Shown here: piece after piece, positions 20,184 through 30,899 of the stretch
How positions within the stretch are numbered: position 1 is the stretch's first letter
Layout: the number at the start of each line of letters is the position of its first letter
Assembly (NCBI GenBank): GCA_036768485.1
Contig: JAVLUZ010000647.1
Coordinates: forward strand, 1,250,194-1,314,193
Source of the DNA: Mermis nigrescens
Lineage: Eukaryota; Nematoda; Enoplea; Mermithida; Mermithidae
Length of the DNA stretch: 64,000 nt
Direction: 5' to 3'
Notes under the pieces: model-generated
Seen by the model: the letters and a program-made list of their open reading frames with translations, nothing else
Databases searched by the model: none
Told to the model about the DNA's origin: nothing
Translations under genes and position numbers: made by a program

Positions 20184-20723
20184 TCACGGATAAGGTAGAG
20201 AACCAGGCAAGCGATTTTGTTGCTGATGCATGAGCATCGAAGACAACAATGCAGTGTTATAGGACGCCAAAGACGACGCGGACGTCGACGGCAAATTTAT
20301 GTCGGACGAAAAGGTCGACGGCGGCGGCAAAAATCCGAGCGGCAAGCCAAACTTTGGCGTCGCACCACCGAGAGTAGGATAAAACCGGCTCAGATTACTG
20401 TAGGCACTGATTGCTGCATTGTTATAGGCGTTGGTCGGGTTAGTAAAACACCCATTGCTAGGAGAAACAAGCGACTGTCCGACGCTTGAAAGCGACAACG
20501 GGTTCGACGTTGACGGAGCCATCGACGGATTTCCATTAGAATTGAAGTGAATGGCGTTATTTGTATTACTGCTGATGCTGTTCGCATTAATCGTCGAGGA
20601 GGCGCCGTTGACCTTTTGAGCCGACTCCTGGGCGTGTGACCTGAGGTGCTGGGAAAACTCGTCGATATTGGCGAAACGCTTCATGCAAAATCCATCGCCG
20701 TTATCCCACCAGCAAACGGGTTG
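20184..20723 (-). CDS. noc: NET-family zinc-finger protein, last coding exon
   Basis: This exon encodes 179 residues ending at TGA (20186-20184). It starts after an acceptor (TTTTTAAG, AG at 20725-20724) in phase 0, matching the phase-0 donor of the upstream exon. The single finger sits at residues 4-30: C4, C13, H26, H30 (C-x8-C-x12-H-x3-H), with GDGFCMKRF and EFSQHLRSH. This is the unusual wide-spaced finger typical of Noc/Elbow and ZNF503/703. The rest is Ser/Asn/Pro-rich and includes SNLSRFYPTLGG, which resembles the SRYHPYGK block of relatives, and ends near LPGSLPYP. NET proteins are nuclear transcriptional corepressors acting in appendage, tracheal and neural patterning. The finger has several family-unusual residues (WWDNGD, ANID), so the gene is divergent. 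Confidence 0.85.
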   Translation of the reverse strand, partial: QPVCWWDNGDGFCMKRFANIDEFSQHLRSHAQESAQKVNGASSTINANSISSNTNNAIHFNSNGNPSMAPSTSNPLSLSSVGQSLVSPSNGCFTNPTNAYNNAAISAYSNLSRFYPTLGGATPKFGLPLGFLPPPSTFSSDINLPSTSASSLASYNTALLSSMLMHQQQNRLPGSLPYP

Positions 20724-21424
20724 CTTAAAAATGTACCGATCGATAGAAATTCAAAAATGATTATGCGAAAAACATTAAAAGGAAAATTAAATTATTGAAT
20801 TGAAACATTTTATTTTGTCTGCTGCGATCTAGATACGACGTCGCTAAGTGGAATAGAGAATAAAAGTTTTTTCAGAAGTATGGCTTCAAAGAGAAAATTG
20901 CAGCGAAACCTAGCAAGAGCTCGCATTACAGTTCAGTGCTGGATTAACATGAAAAACGCAAACCGGGGGTGAAAAAATATGATCAAATTTCTAACAAACT
21001 TATTATAAAGCCGATGTAGAATATCTGATATTTTTCCATTAGAGTGTGATTAAAGATACGACCATAAAAGAGATACCCAAGTCCTTCCGACTTAATCGAT
21101 TTTATTGAAAATATTGAATATAACATAAAATTTTACCACTGATGATCCAATGAAAACCGTAAAAAGGACAAAAAAAAATTTTTAGCGCGAGAAAATTGAC
21201 ATTGCCACAAGGCCAAAACAGAATTTTCATGAAAATACCATTACGCACTTCTCCCAGATTCTCAGTTTCATTCAAATTTCACCCCAATATGTTCGCTGGC
21301 ATAGAAAAAAGCCGTTTGAAAATTAAATTCCGAATTTCTTAAAGATTCCTGCCTTAGATACTCCAAGCAATTATCGGCTTGGAAGCATATATGCAGATCT
21401 TTCTGCGATTCATCAAATGAATAT

Positions 21425-21500
21425 AGGCTGCTTCGCATAAGTTTGGGCATGGATTTTAAAAGTTTTTAAAGACAGTAGGCCGACAGTTTACGACATTGAT
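21425..21500. mobile_element. Fragment of the TAGTCTGTTTCA MITE family
   Basis: Contains CATAAGTTTGGGCATGGATTTTAAAAG, GCCGACAGTTTACGACATTGAT and a left edge ATAGGCTGCTTCGCAT. These correspond in order to the left half of the MITE at 54846-55014. The right half is missing. Confidence 0.5.
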
Positions 21501-23063
21501 CAACTAAATTCAATAATCGTTATCACTATCGGTAAATATCAGAGGATACGCGGGAACTTATTTGAGGACCGACCTATATGTGCTTGACCGTACTTCGTAT
21601 ACTACATTATATTTTTTATCATATAGTTTATATTACAGTATTATCTATTATATTTAAATTTCTTATGTTTTTAACGTTTTTTTATTTAGGAAGTGCGTTG
21701 CTAGCATACATGGGCAGCAGAAAGCGAATTCTGATGGATCTAGTTGGGGCAGAAACTGGCAAAAAATCGCGAGAAAATGCCATACAATTCTAGAAATCAA
21801 CCGAAATCTTCGTGAGGTATTTTGAATTCGGGGCGTTTAAAATCCAAAAAACCCGCACGCCCACGAGTGGTTGCCAGACAGGTAGAAAATTGGTATAGTC
21901 GGACGCACATATATTCAGTCTGACCCCAAAAAGAATTTCACGATAATCTTTTTCTAGTTTGCCATCTTGGAATTTGAGTGTTCACATCTGGGGTCGTCTC
22001 ATTCCTCTGCTATCTTATTGCGTGACCTTCTAGATAACTACTTCTTGCTCTAACAGTTTTTACAAGCGCATTTGCTCGATAGCATGTGATCAGTATTTTG
22101 TGAAAACAAAGAACAAAGAATTAAAGGAGATATCAATTCATACGAGACTGACTCATTTACAGTTTCACAATGGAAATAACAATCATTCAATCAAGGTATT
22201 GGTTTTCATTTTCGTTTTTGCGGCAGATCTGAGAGCTTTATATAAATTACTTCCACAACATTCAAAATAAAATCATTTGTCAAGTTAATGATCGCCGTTC
22301 ATCACGGTAATTTAAAAGTCTCATAAAATACTATTCGGAATCTTATTTCAGCACACGTTTTTAATGACACTAACCGGCATAAGTAGTTGACAGCGCAAAA
22401 ATCAGAAAAAGAAACTCGGGGAAAAACAAAAGCGATGAAGACCATTGATAAGTTGAACATGGATTTGGCCTATGTCTTATCGTGAGCAATTTTTGACTTA
22501 AATCTTGGTCAATCGCCTCATCAACACTGAAAGAATCTACAAATTTTAGCCCCTTGATTTTAGAATAATTAAATTTACTTTTGTTTTGTCAAATTTTCTC
22601 AAAGTGACAAAATGTTGTTTTCAAACGTCAGTCTCTGCCTAAGTCTACTTTTAAATAGCAGAGCTTATCTGACAAATTTTTTAGCTATCAGGTGAAGTAG
22701 TATTTAGCTTACATGATAAAATGTCGCTGTCCGAAAAATTCTGACATTTGCCCACGAATGCTCACTCGACCATTAATTTTCAATGTTTTTTTATATATTT
22801 TAAATTCTCATGGTTGAATGAAATTTAAGCTGCCAAAAAAGAGCAAAAAGCGCTCCAAGCCACAAAACGTTTTGAAATTGTTGGGAAAAGATCATAAGCA
22901 GTGCATCTTAGCTTCTTCGAGAATGTCGTTTAAAAAGAACGAGTAAAATGATCTCCGGAAGCAAGTCGCAAGATTTTGACCAAAATATAGCGAACGTAGC
23001 ATTGTGACATTCGGCAAATCAGATACGACGGGTCTATCGATTTGGGGGCCCGCCAGATTCTCG

Positions 23064-23222
23064 GAAGGGGGTACAGACCACACATAAGCGTGGGAAAAGA
23101 GTCTGAGGGGTCTGACTGGATCCTCCGAGAATCCGACGGACCTCCCCCAGAATTAAATTTGTAATGCTATTTTTAGCAGTTTTCCTCATCGAATCCCCCA
23201 GAATTTGGCTGCTGCCCATGTA
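23064..23222 (-). mobile_element. hM4 hAT-like MITE in intron
   Basis: Read on the minus strand from 23222 it begins CATACATGGGCAGCAGCC, AAATTCTGGGGGATTCG and AAAAATAGCATTAC. It continues through a GGATCC-containing middle to CACGCTTATGTG near 23070. The same blocks in order are in the copy at 29326-29455. Confidence 0.65.
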
Positions 23223-23409
23223 TGGTCAGACCCCCTCCCAGACCCCCATGCCCATGTGTGGCTAAGACAGATGGACTGAACAAAATTTATCTTTATCAGG
23301 ATATTAATTTTGATTAATCTTTTAATAAATATTCTTAATATTAATTTTAGCATTGCATTCTAATTATTGAATCATTCTAAAGTCTGGTCGGTCTAATCAT
23401 TGTTCTATT

Positions 23410-23543
23410 CAGGGGCGGATGTAGGGGGCGTGCGCAAAATTAAGGATTTTTAAGCGATTTTTAGCGATTTTCGGGTTAAATAAGCTAATTTTACGCCCAA
23501 GTCAGGGTTCCGCCCCCCTAGGAAAATCCTGGATCCGGCACTG
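23410..23543. mobile_element. 134-bp hAT MITE with perfect 8-bp TSD
   Basis: The termini CAGGGGCGGATGTAGG and CCTGGATCCGGCACTG are imperfect inverted repeats. The flanks 23402-23409 and 23544-23551 are both GTTCTATT, an exact 8-bp duplication. Related to hA by its ends. It lies in the intron of the NET gene. Confidence 0.9.
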
Positions 23544-23597
23544 GTTCTATTCATCGAAATTAGTTAAATATAAACATATACAACTCGTACTTACGTA

Positions 23598-23887
23598 CAG
23601 GTCCGTATCTAGGATTCGGCCAAGAAAGAGGACTGGGCAGAAACAACATAAATTGGTCTATAGATCGGAACATTTGTCGGGATAGATCGGAAGAACCGCG
23701 TTTTACGAGGTTTTTCGACATGCTCTATCCATTAAGATCATTAAATTCAAGCTTTTCAGAAACAAATTTCTTTTACTGAAGGCTAAAAAAGTTTCGTTTT
23801 TTGGTTGTGCTTGAACCAAAATTATAGGAAAATACTTTTACGTCAAAAACATGCAAATTTCCCATCTAGCCCCTAAATACGGCCCTG
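23598..23887. mobile_element. 290-bp hAT-like MITE in intron
   Basis: The ends CAGGTCCGTATCTAGG and (reverse) CAGGGCCGTATTTAGG form a 16-bp TIR with three mismatches. The flanks CTTACGTA and CGTACGTA match at 7 of 8. Non-coding interior. Confidence 0.8.
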
Positions 23888-24449
23888 CGTACGTACGTGT
23901 ACTTTCCCACAATTATGTATCATAAATATTTTATGTTCTAATTTTATTCATTGTGCACCTAATATTAAACAGTAAATTTTTGTATTACTTGACAAAACGC
24001 ATCGATCCAATAAACTTTGAATACTGTTTCTTTGATCCGAATTCGATGTCGATTAGCAAACCATGTTAGCATTCAAAAAAGGCACGAGGAAAAAGAATAT
24101 TTTAGTCCTAATCGTATTATCCCCGACCCATTTTGCACGACACGATGCATTCCTAACAGTTACTAATAGATGGGTAATTAATTAGCTGATAACGTTTGCA
24201 AATACTTATCTTGGGAAATGTTTACTTCACAAAGAAACATTTTGCAATGAAATGCCAGGGACGCACTGGATTGATTGAATAAGATACATATAGCGTAAGA
24301 ACTGAATAGTGACGATTAATGCTAAAAATTATCAAACTCTTTTAGTCTCTAATATGTTTTCGAAAGACAATAACTTGAGAAAAAAGTCAATAACATCGAA
24401 ACTCTTTTTATTGCCCGATGATTAGAACCTAAATTTTATAAAAACTTAC

Positions 24450-25721
24450 GTGCTGTTGCGTTGATTGCTGCGCGGATGCATTCGAAGGAGCTGCAGCTGC
24501 GTTATGGTTCGCCAGTAATGGATTCATTGCCATCAGCATGGACGAATAATAGGGCGGCAAGAAAGGGAGCAAGTGCGGACTGGGTTGGCCACCGAAAGAT
24601 CCGCCCAACACGGCACCATGTCCGTTTGTCATAGAAGAGCCGGTTCCACTTAATAAAGACGAATAAGCGCCCAGCCAGGCTCCAAAGTCCGTCATCGGCT
24701 GCATAGTTCCGCCCATAGCCAAGGCTAACGCGCACTGGGCGCATCCGGGTGGGCACGGAGGTTTGTGATTATTGCCGGCGACGGCGCCGCCCGCCATCAT
24801 TTGATGAGCGTGATGGGCCGACGACGCGATTAACGACTGCGCGGGACACGTCTTGCAGTACGGATCGAGACAAATCTTCGGATAGGCACCGGCGGCCGCC
24901 GCAGCCGCCGCCAACGTCTGATAATAAGGCGCGACGGCTGGCGCCGCGGCTGGGTAGCCGCCGAGACCGAAATTGGAAGCCGAAGCAGCCGCAGGATGAG
25001 CCGGATATGGAAATCCAGCGCCACCACCGCAGCCAAAAAACGGATTGAAATGAGCAAGAGAGGCGGACGACGACGGGGCAGCGGCATTGGAACCACCCAC
25101 AATCAATGAAGAACCAGTGGCCAACAATGGTGCGTGATTAGACGTCGGCGGTAACAACTGCGACGGCTGCTGATTAGCCAAGCCACCGCCATCACCAGTG
25201 TTCGTTGCAGATACGGGGGACTTGCTGGTCGTGTAACCGACGCCGAGAATGGTCGTCGATTGACCGCGGTCGGCCGCAATAGAAACGTCGAAACCAGTAG
25301 ACGCCTGATCGTTGCCGGTGGATCTTGCGCCAGCGTTTGCGCTTGTACTTTTTGCTGTCGAAGTGTTATGCCCCGCAGCGACGCCGTTCGTAGCCGCTGC
25401 CGCCGGAGAAACGTCACCGCTGCTGGTGGTTGAATCCGCCTGGTAAGGCGATGGCCTCGAAACGCTTTTGCCGCTAGACGACGATGTACTTTTCTGCTGT
25501 TTAAGCGGCGGCGGCGGCGAGTCCTTCGGATGCGTTGGCATAACTTTTTCCTTGCAATTAATGCCGCCAGTGACCGATTGGCTGACGCCCTCGAATGAAT
25601 GCTTCCGTTTGTGACCATGCGACTGCTGTTGCGGCTGCTGTTGACCGTTGGAGTCGGCTAAACCGATGCTGTTGCAAGTTTGAGCCAGCAAAGCAAGCGG
25701 ACTTTTGTTGGAGTCGAGCGA
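24450..25721 (-). CDS. noc: NET-family zinc-finger protein (Noc/Elbow/ZNF703-like), middle exon
   Basis: 424 codons lie between an acceptor CGCTTTAG (AG at 25723-25722) and a donor CAC|GTAAGT, both phase 0. The exon opens with SLDSNKSPLALLAQTCNSIG. SPLALLAQTC is the hallmark 'Sp' motif of NET proteins. Then come Gln-, Ser/Thr- and Ala-rich tracts. At residues ~284-289 is CLDPYCKTCP, the family's CxDPYC buttonhead-like box, followed by PPCPPGCAQC and a hydrophobic C-terminal part. No clear FKPY Groucho-binding motif is visible; SRPSPYQ at ~88-94 is the nearest. There is no ATG before the Sp motif, so another 5' coding exon is needed; it was not found in the window. GC content is much higher than the surroundings, as expected for a real exon. 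The protein is a probable nuclear corepressor. Confidence 0.88.
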
Positions 25722-26600
25722 CTAAAGCGAATAAACGATAGAGCGAAAAACTCCGGGAAGAAAACGGCACGCGTGTGCATTTAAAGCCAATAATACGCAT
25801 TTAGTTCAGAAATTTTGCGCAGTTTAGTCGTTCTAAGTCTTTTTTAGTTTCTTCCTAGCCCTTCATTATCAGTTATGTTATAAAAAATCGCAAAAAAGCT
25901 TCGATTGACATACTTCAAAAAATGAACATAAATTATTTTACCACTTAATTAATTAATCAAGTAACATGAGATAAGCGAAATCTAATGATTAGAGAACTCA
26001 TTCCAAATTTTCTGGCTCATATTCGTAGCTCAGCGAACACGCTGAAAATTTTAGATTTGTATACCCATATTACGCCTGGTAAATTAAGAGAATCATTTCG
26101 TTTGCAATAATTTTAATTTTAATATAAACAATTACTGTAACAAAATTAAAACCGTCGTCAATTTTTATTGACGATCCATGCAAAAACTAATTGTTGGCTT
26201 TTGCTTTTTAACATGATGTCGACGCTAATTTCCCATCTATTCACAGTTTATTTTGTGCGAGAACATTGGAATAATCGGAAGACGAAAACAGAAAGGGTGT
26301 GAAATTCTACGTAATTTCGAATTTTGGCTGAAAATATCATTTATGTTTGTAATTATTTTTCAATCATCCAATTTATCTGCAAAAACTGGGAACATAGAAT
26401 TTCGAGAAAAGAATCATGAAGTTAAAAGGCTCCAACTACATTATTCAAAACGCTTCGATATTAAACGTCGCCCTTTGAAATTTCGTTTGTACAAAGACGA
26501 GCAATCAGAAATTTGCTGCAGATAAAGAAACCATTTCAAAGAGTCTTCACATATGCTTAATAGTTATTGCAAGAGTTAGTATAAGGAATTCCCTTTAGTT
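25722..26600. other. Upstream intron or flank of NET gene, no exon found
   Basis: AT-rich and non-coding. I looked for the missing first coding exon (expected to end in phase 0 at GTRAGT on the minus strand, with a QPxYLxPLP-like motif) and did not see it here or further right. Confidence 0.5.
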
Positions 26601-26605
26601 TTTTT

Positions 26606-26700
26606 CAGATAAGTTTGAATATGACTTTTGAAAGTTTTAACCGATAATAAGCCGACAAATTATGACATTGCTTTGACTTTTCATAATTACCGTAAGTTTC
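26606..26700. mobile_element. Fragment of the TAGTCTGTTTCA MITE family
   Basis: ATAAGTTTGAATATGACTTTTG, then GATAATAAGCCGACAAATTATG and ACATTGCTTTGACTTTTCATAATTACCG, follow the order of the 54846-55014 element's left and central parts. The ends are degraded. Confidence 0.5.
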
Positions 26701-26946
26701 AGTGGAAACTCTGGATCTTTTATACAATTCTTACAATACTACACAGTCTTTCATAAAATTTGATCCCTTTTTCTGCCCTTTTGCATTTCGGGAATTTCTA
26801 ATGAAAGAACAGAAACTATCGACAAACTGATTCGAACCCATGGACATGAATAGGTTCATAGTCCAGCGCCTAAATCACTCGAACAAAACATTAGTTTACT
26901 TTGACAATAGAGAAAGCAAGTTATCAATGATTGCAGTGGTTACCAA

Positions 26947-27225
26947 CAGACACGTATGAGGAAGTTTGGGGGTCTAGACCTCAAGAATATAATGGAAAAT
27001 TTTCTCGGAAAAATGAGGCAAAAATGAAGGCGATAAACAAATCAATACTTAAAATGTTATTTAAAAAATGCTTAATTGTCCAGAAACTGTGTAGTAATGC
27101 AGTTTTAACACTATTTTAGCGATTTTACCAGTTTTTAAGGTCATTTTAGCCCAAAAAGCTCAAGGTCAATTCCTGACCCATCATACCGACTTACCCCTCC
27201 AGATCGGCCATGCTGTGCACCTACG
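26947..27225 (-). mobile_element. hM1 hAT-like MITE
   Basis: It begins CAGACACGTATGAGG, has GGGGGTCTAGACCTC and the 'aaactgtgtagtaatgcag' block, and ends GGCCATGCTGTGCACCTACG. The flanks GTTACCAA and GTTGCCCC match at 5 of 8. Open frames inside (26931-27119) are repeat sequence. Confidence 0.8.
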
Positions 27226-27231
27226 GTTGCC

Positions 27232-27669
27232 CCCAACATACAAGTCAACGATTTTGTTCCGAAAAAGGCATTATCAAAAGCAATAAAGACAGTGTGCAGA
27301 TTGAAAGATTCATGATTGACTGAAAGGCAAGGCTTAAAATAAACTCAGTTGGATGCGATTGCTTCTCATACTTCAATCGCTCCGCTTCTCGCATCCCATT
27401 ACTCACTAAGGCTTTTTTAGGCACTGATGTCAACATTCTGGTCAATCACGTTTCAAACACATTTGAAAAAAATAAGAATTTAAAGAATGCGAAAACATGT
27501 GAAAATATTTTAAAGTGAAACAAATGATGAGGGCAGAAAATTTCGAAAATTTCAGGTTGGAAGAGGTTTGAAACAAAAACCAGCGTTATTTGTCATAATT
27601 GCGTTTTAACCGTATTTGCAGAGATTCCTTTCAAAAAAATAATGTAATGAAAGAAGGAACGGGAACGTC
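27232..27669. other. No recognised feature
   Basis: Non-coding; only short frames without domain features. Confidence 0.45.
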
Positions 27670-27905
27670 TAAGGGGGTACCAGAGAGCTTTGTTGAACCA
27701 GGATGACCCCAAACGCTAAAATAGCGTAAAACTATGTCAATTCAAAGTTTCTAATCAATTACGAGCACTTTGCAAAAAACTTTCGATTTTCATCTATTTT
27801 TCGGCTATTTTTTTGGCTCATTTCTCCAGAAAATTTCCTATTTTCCATTCTGAGAGGTCTAGCTAGACCCCAGACCTCCCCCTCATAAAAATGTCTCGTC
27901 TACAC
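27670..27905 (+). mobile_element. hM1 copy, degenerate
   Basis: The internal hM1 order is readable: AGAGAGCTTTGTTGAACC, AAACGCTAAAATAGCGTAAAA, AGTTTCTAATCAATTACGAG, TTTCCATTCTGAGAGGTCTAG. The left end is lost and the right end decayed. Confidence 0.65.
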
Positions 27906-28429
27906 CCACCAACCCCCGATCGTTAATCTGCTTTCAACCTTTCGGAATAGTTTATATATAAAATCATATAAGAGTAGTCAGGGATGTCAGAACTATAAGA
28001 TCGAAATAATATAAAGTCATCAATTTGATTAAGAAAATGATAAAAAAGAGATAATAGAAGAAAAAATAAATAAATAAAATAAAATAAATAAATAAGAGGT
28101 GAATAAATGAAATAGTACACATGCACATGAAAAAGTACATAAAATTATATTATGAGAAATCACGGGTTTTACGAGGCGCAAGAATCCAAGTGAAACGAGG
28201 AGTAAGCAGGAGTGTATACAGAAAAAATACATAGAAAATACATTTAAAAAATCATATAAATAGGCGAGGTCATCACAGAGGAACTAGGTTGCTACAGTTT
28301 CGTACCGTTTATCCTCTGACGGTCACCGCAACCTAGCGGCACCAGTCTAGCCGGCTGGAGTGCCTCTCAAACGCAACAAACAACAACAAAAATGAAATGC
28401 AAACAAAAACGCGAAGAAATTTAGAAAAT
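27906..28429. other. No gene; AT-rich tract
   Basis: 28030-28130 is a low-complexity AATAAA-type run. 28255-28375 is a short GC-richer piece (GGCGAGGTCATCACAGAGG, CAACCTAGCGGCACC) without a recognised identity. Confidence 0.4.
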
Positions 28430-28609
28430 CAATTTTTGAAATTTTTTTCGCAATTTTTTGATGCTAAGTGTTCGGAGAGAAACGTTGAAAAATGGATTTT
28501 TTTTCGCCATACCACCATTTTTAAGACCATATTTTGACCTTTGAAAAACCTTACCCCCTCCTTCCTCCTTCCCCCCAGAATTTTGGTGCTGCCCACCTAA
28601 GGTGCGGAG
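28430..28609 (-). mobile_element. hM3 hAT-like MITE, truncated
   Basis: On the minus strand it reads CTTAGGTGGGCAGCACCAAAATTCTGGGGGG, then GGTCAAAATATGGTC, AAAAATGGTGGTATGGCG and CGTTTCTC, as in the hM3 copies at 36328 and 62272. The other end is missing. Confidence 0.7.
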
Positions 28610-28679
28610 GCGGCCGCTCCCTGTCACCTTAAATTAGTTGGCGCAATAGAAATAGATTTATATTTTTTAACGGTTTTAG

Positions 28680-29290
28680 CTTTTTTATCATGATTTTTCG
28701 ACTTTTTCCGGCGCTTAACGCCGGATTAGTAAATACATGCACATTATTGACATTTACTCATTTTCTTGGCGGCCAGTTGGCCGACTTGGCGTAATTAATT
28801 CAGCGCTCGCTATTGTTCTCATTGGACCACTTTTATGATAGGCGGCGTGCCCACCCAATCAACTTAAGCCGCGCTCTGAAAACCTAATTTTTAAAGAATA
28901 GTTTTTCATAGAACAAAGATGCGGTTCTCACAATGATTTATCGAGTGAAGACGTAGTAATTAAAATATATAATTTTCAGCTAATATTCTAAAAATTTTTG
29001 CGCTTCGTGTCATATCCTCCTTGTTGTGATTTGTTCAACTCTGCATCAGGTAACATAAGTAGCTCTGTGCTTTAGGACTTCATGCGTTTTTTCGGCGCTT
29101 TGTGTAGATTTTTGCACTAATTTTGCGCATATTTCGTATAATATAATACTTTCGAAAATTAAAAAAAAATTTAATTTACTTGCATCAGAAATGAGTTTAC
29201 CAATCAAAAGACGAAAAAAACCGCTACTACCCATAATATACTGATTTTTCGGACTATTTTATATACTATTAAAAAGATTTGGGGTCTCAA
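28680..29290. other. Non-coding stretch with CGCTTCGCG-type hairpins
   Basis: TTTTCCGGCGCTTAACGCCGGAT (about 28704) followed by 'cattattgacatttactcattttcttggcggcc' matches the first half of hA elements. Further GCGCTTCG and GCGCTTTG words at about 29000 and 29092 suggest old hA-like fragments. No gene. Confidence 0.5.
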
Positions 29291-29291
29291 C

Positions 29292-29707
29292 TAGACATTC
29301 ACATGGGGGTTTCGGGGGTCTAGACCATACATGGATAGCAGCCGAATTCTTGGGGTCCGATGGGGCAAAATTACTAAAAATAGCACCAAAACTCAATTAC
29401 GGGGGTTTATATATTTTGGGGATCCACTGGATTCTGCCCCACATGCCCTCGTGTGGTCTAGACCCACAAAATGGAAGAATGTAAAATTTTCTGGGGAAAG
29501 TAAGTCAAAATAAAGGTCAAAAATGGATGAGAATTAAAGATTTTGTCAAAAATGCTTCAAATTGACCAGAAACTGTGTAATAACGTGATCTTAACTTATT
29601 TTAGCACTTATTCCAGTTTTTGCATCAATTTTGGCCCAAAAAAGCTCAAGTTTCAAGTACCCAGACTAGCTGACCCCCTCCCGATCGGCCATGCTGTGCA
29701 TCTATGG
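29292..29707 (-). mobile_element. hM1 MITE carrying a nested hM4 insertion
   Basis: It opens AGACATTCACATGGGGG and GGGGGTCTAGAC, is interrupted by 29326-29455, and resumes CCACAAAATGGAAGAATG. The body includes AAACTGTGTAATAACGTG and it ends GGCCATGCTGTGCATCTATG. Flank match is weak. Confidence 0.8.
29326..29455 (+). mobile_element. 130-bp hM4 hAT MITE with perfect 8-bp TSD
   Basis: The ends are CATACATGGATAGCAGCC and CCCTCGTGTG. The flanks 29318-29325 and 29456-29463 are both GTCTAGAC. This duplicates the hM1 internal GTCTAGAC palindrome, proving insertion into hM1. Confidence 0.9.
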
Positions 29708-30899
29708 TCCCGCCCCTTGTAAGAAAATCCTGAATATGCCACTGCCGACATGTGCATGTGTGCAAAAAAATTAAATTAGAGTTATAAATTGAAAAAACCG
29801 TCTCAAAACTTAGGGCACATAGTATTATTAAGTTGTAAGAAGTGAAAATAACATGAACGGATTTATTTATCAGAAAATATTGAATGCTGAATTGCGAAAT
29901 TATCATTAACAGCATTCATTTATTAAATAACAATGAAAATATGGGATCTTTTGAACAATTCCCCCGACACCGTTTTTCAGCCGATCCGTAATAGCTACAG
30001 TAACGAAACTTTACATATGACCAGCTTATGACTTCTTGTCTTTACACCTGCAAAATTATTGAGTTTTAAAAGAATAATTTTTTTTGCATTCATATCTAAA
30101 ATTTGATAATTGTATCTTCGTTTCGTCTCTCAAAAAACAGTGGCGGGGAAATTGTTCAAAAGATCCAAAATATGTATATTTATATTGTAATCACGAAAGC
30201 AATTACGGAGCAAGTTAATTTTTTTATCTTCCGCTTTTAGCTAATTTTTCTCTCTCAAATTTATTGTTTTTATAAGTCTCTATTATTTAAGCCACAGTTA
30301 TCTCCGAAAATGAAATTATATAAATTCAAAACTGATTCATTTAAGTTATCCCCCGATCGATTGAAAAAACAAAACGCTCCACATGGTTACTTCGACTTCT
30401 TTTCGTGCTCTAAAAATTTGCTAATACATTTCAATGACGTATTTACCGTATTATTCACAGGATTGAGAAAATCCGGGCATAGATACTGCTGGTAAGTCGA
30501 AACCATAATTTCCAGCTTGAAATGTCACGATGGCAAAGAATGTTACTCAGTCTTATCACAAGCCGTAGTCAGAAATGTTTTCGGTATAAAAATAACTCCT
30601 ATCGCGACAATAAAGCAAACAGAACGACGTCCACCGTTTTACGAGTGTTTGTTACGACGCCGACGACTTCGACTTCTTTTATCAATAATTCTTATCAACA
30701 GAAGAGCGTCGCTTCTTCAATTTGGCCGTTTATTGAGCAGAAAATTTTCAATTTACCGGGGAATGAATGAGGGAACAAAAGAATCCGGCAAGCACGCGAT
30801 GCAATAATAAATCGTCAAAACGAACTCTGAAATGAGCAAAAACTTACTGACTCTTCTCATACGCATAACATACAAAACGCATTATTCCCGTTGTTTACG
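29708..30899. other. No recognised gene
   Basis: AT-rich. Plus-strand frames at 30310-30495 and 30517-30807 have no recognisable domain. A GTAAGT follows the first at 30491, but no matching acceptor/exon pair can be supported. On the minus strand TCA|GTAAGT at about 30848 is a good donor, but the exon before it has stops in the phase needed to join the NET exon. Confidence 0.4.

Larger units (their letters stand above)
20724..24449 (-). other. Intron of the NET gene (3.7 kb)
   Basis: Bounded by a GTAAGT donor (24449-24444) and a TTTTTAAG acceptor (ending 20724). It holds several small mobile-element remnants (21425-21500, 23064-23222, 23410-23543, 23598-23887) and otherwise AT-rich sequence with no convincing exon. 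Short open frames (21268-21450, 21578-21793, 22892-23083) show no domain and no paired splice sites that I could support. Confidence 0.75.

Noticed and set aside
20217..20489. Arg-rich plus-strand frame over the NET last exon
   Set aside because: Antisense shadow of the Ser/Asn-rich zinc-finger exon.
24502..25618. Alternative long frames over the NET exon on both strands (Arg-rich products)
   Set aside because: Shadows of the GC-rich coding exon; only the frame with the Sp motif and CLDPYC box has matching splice sites.
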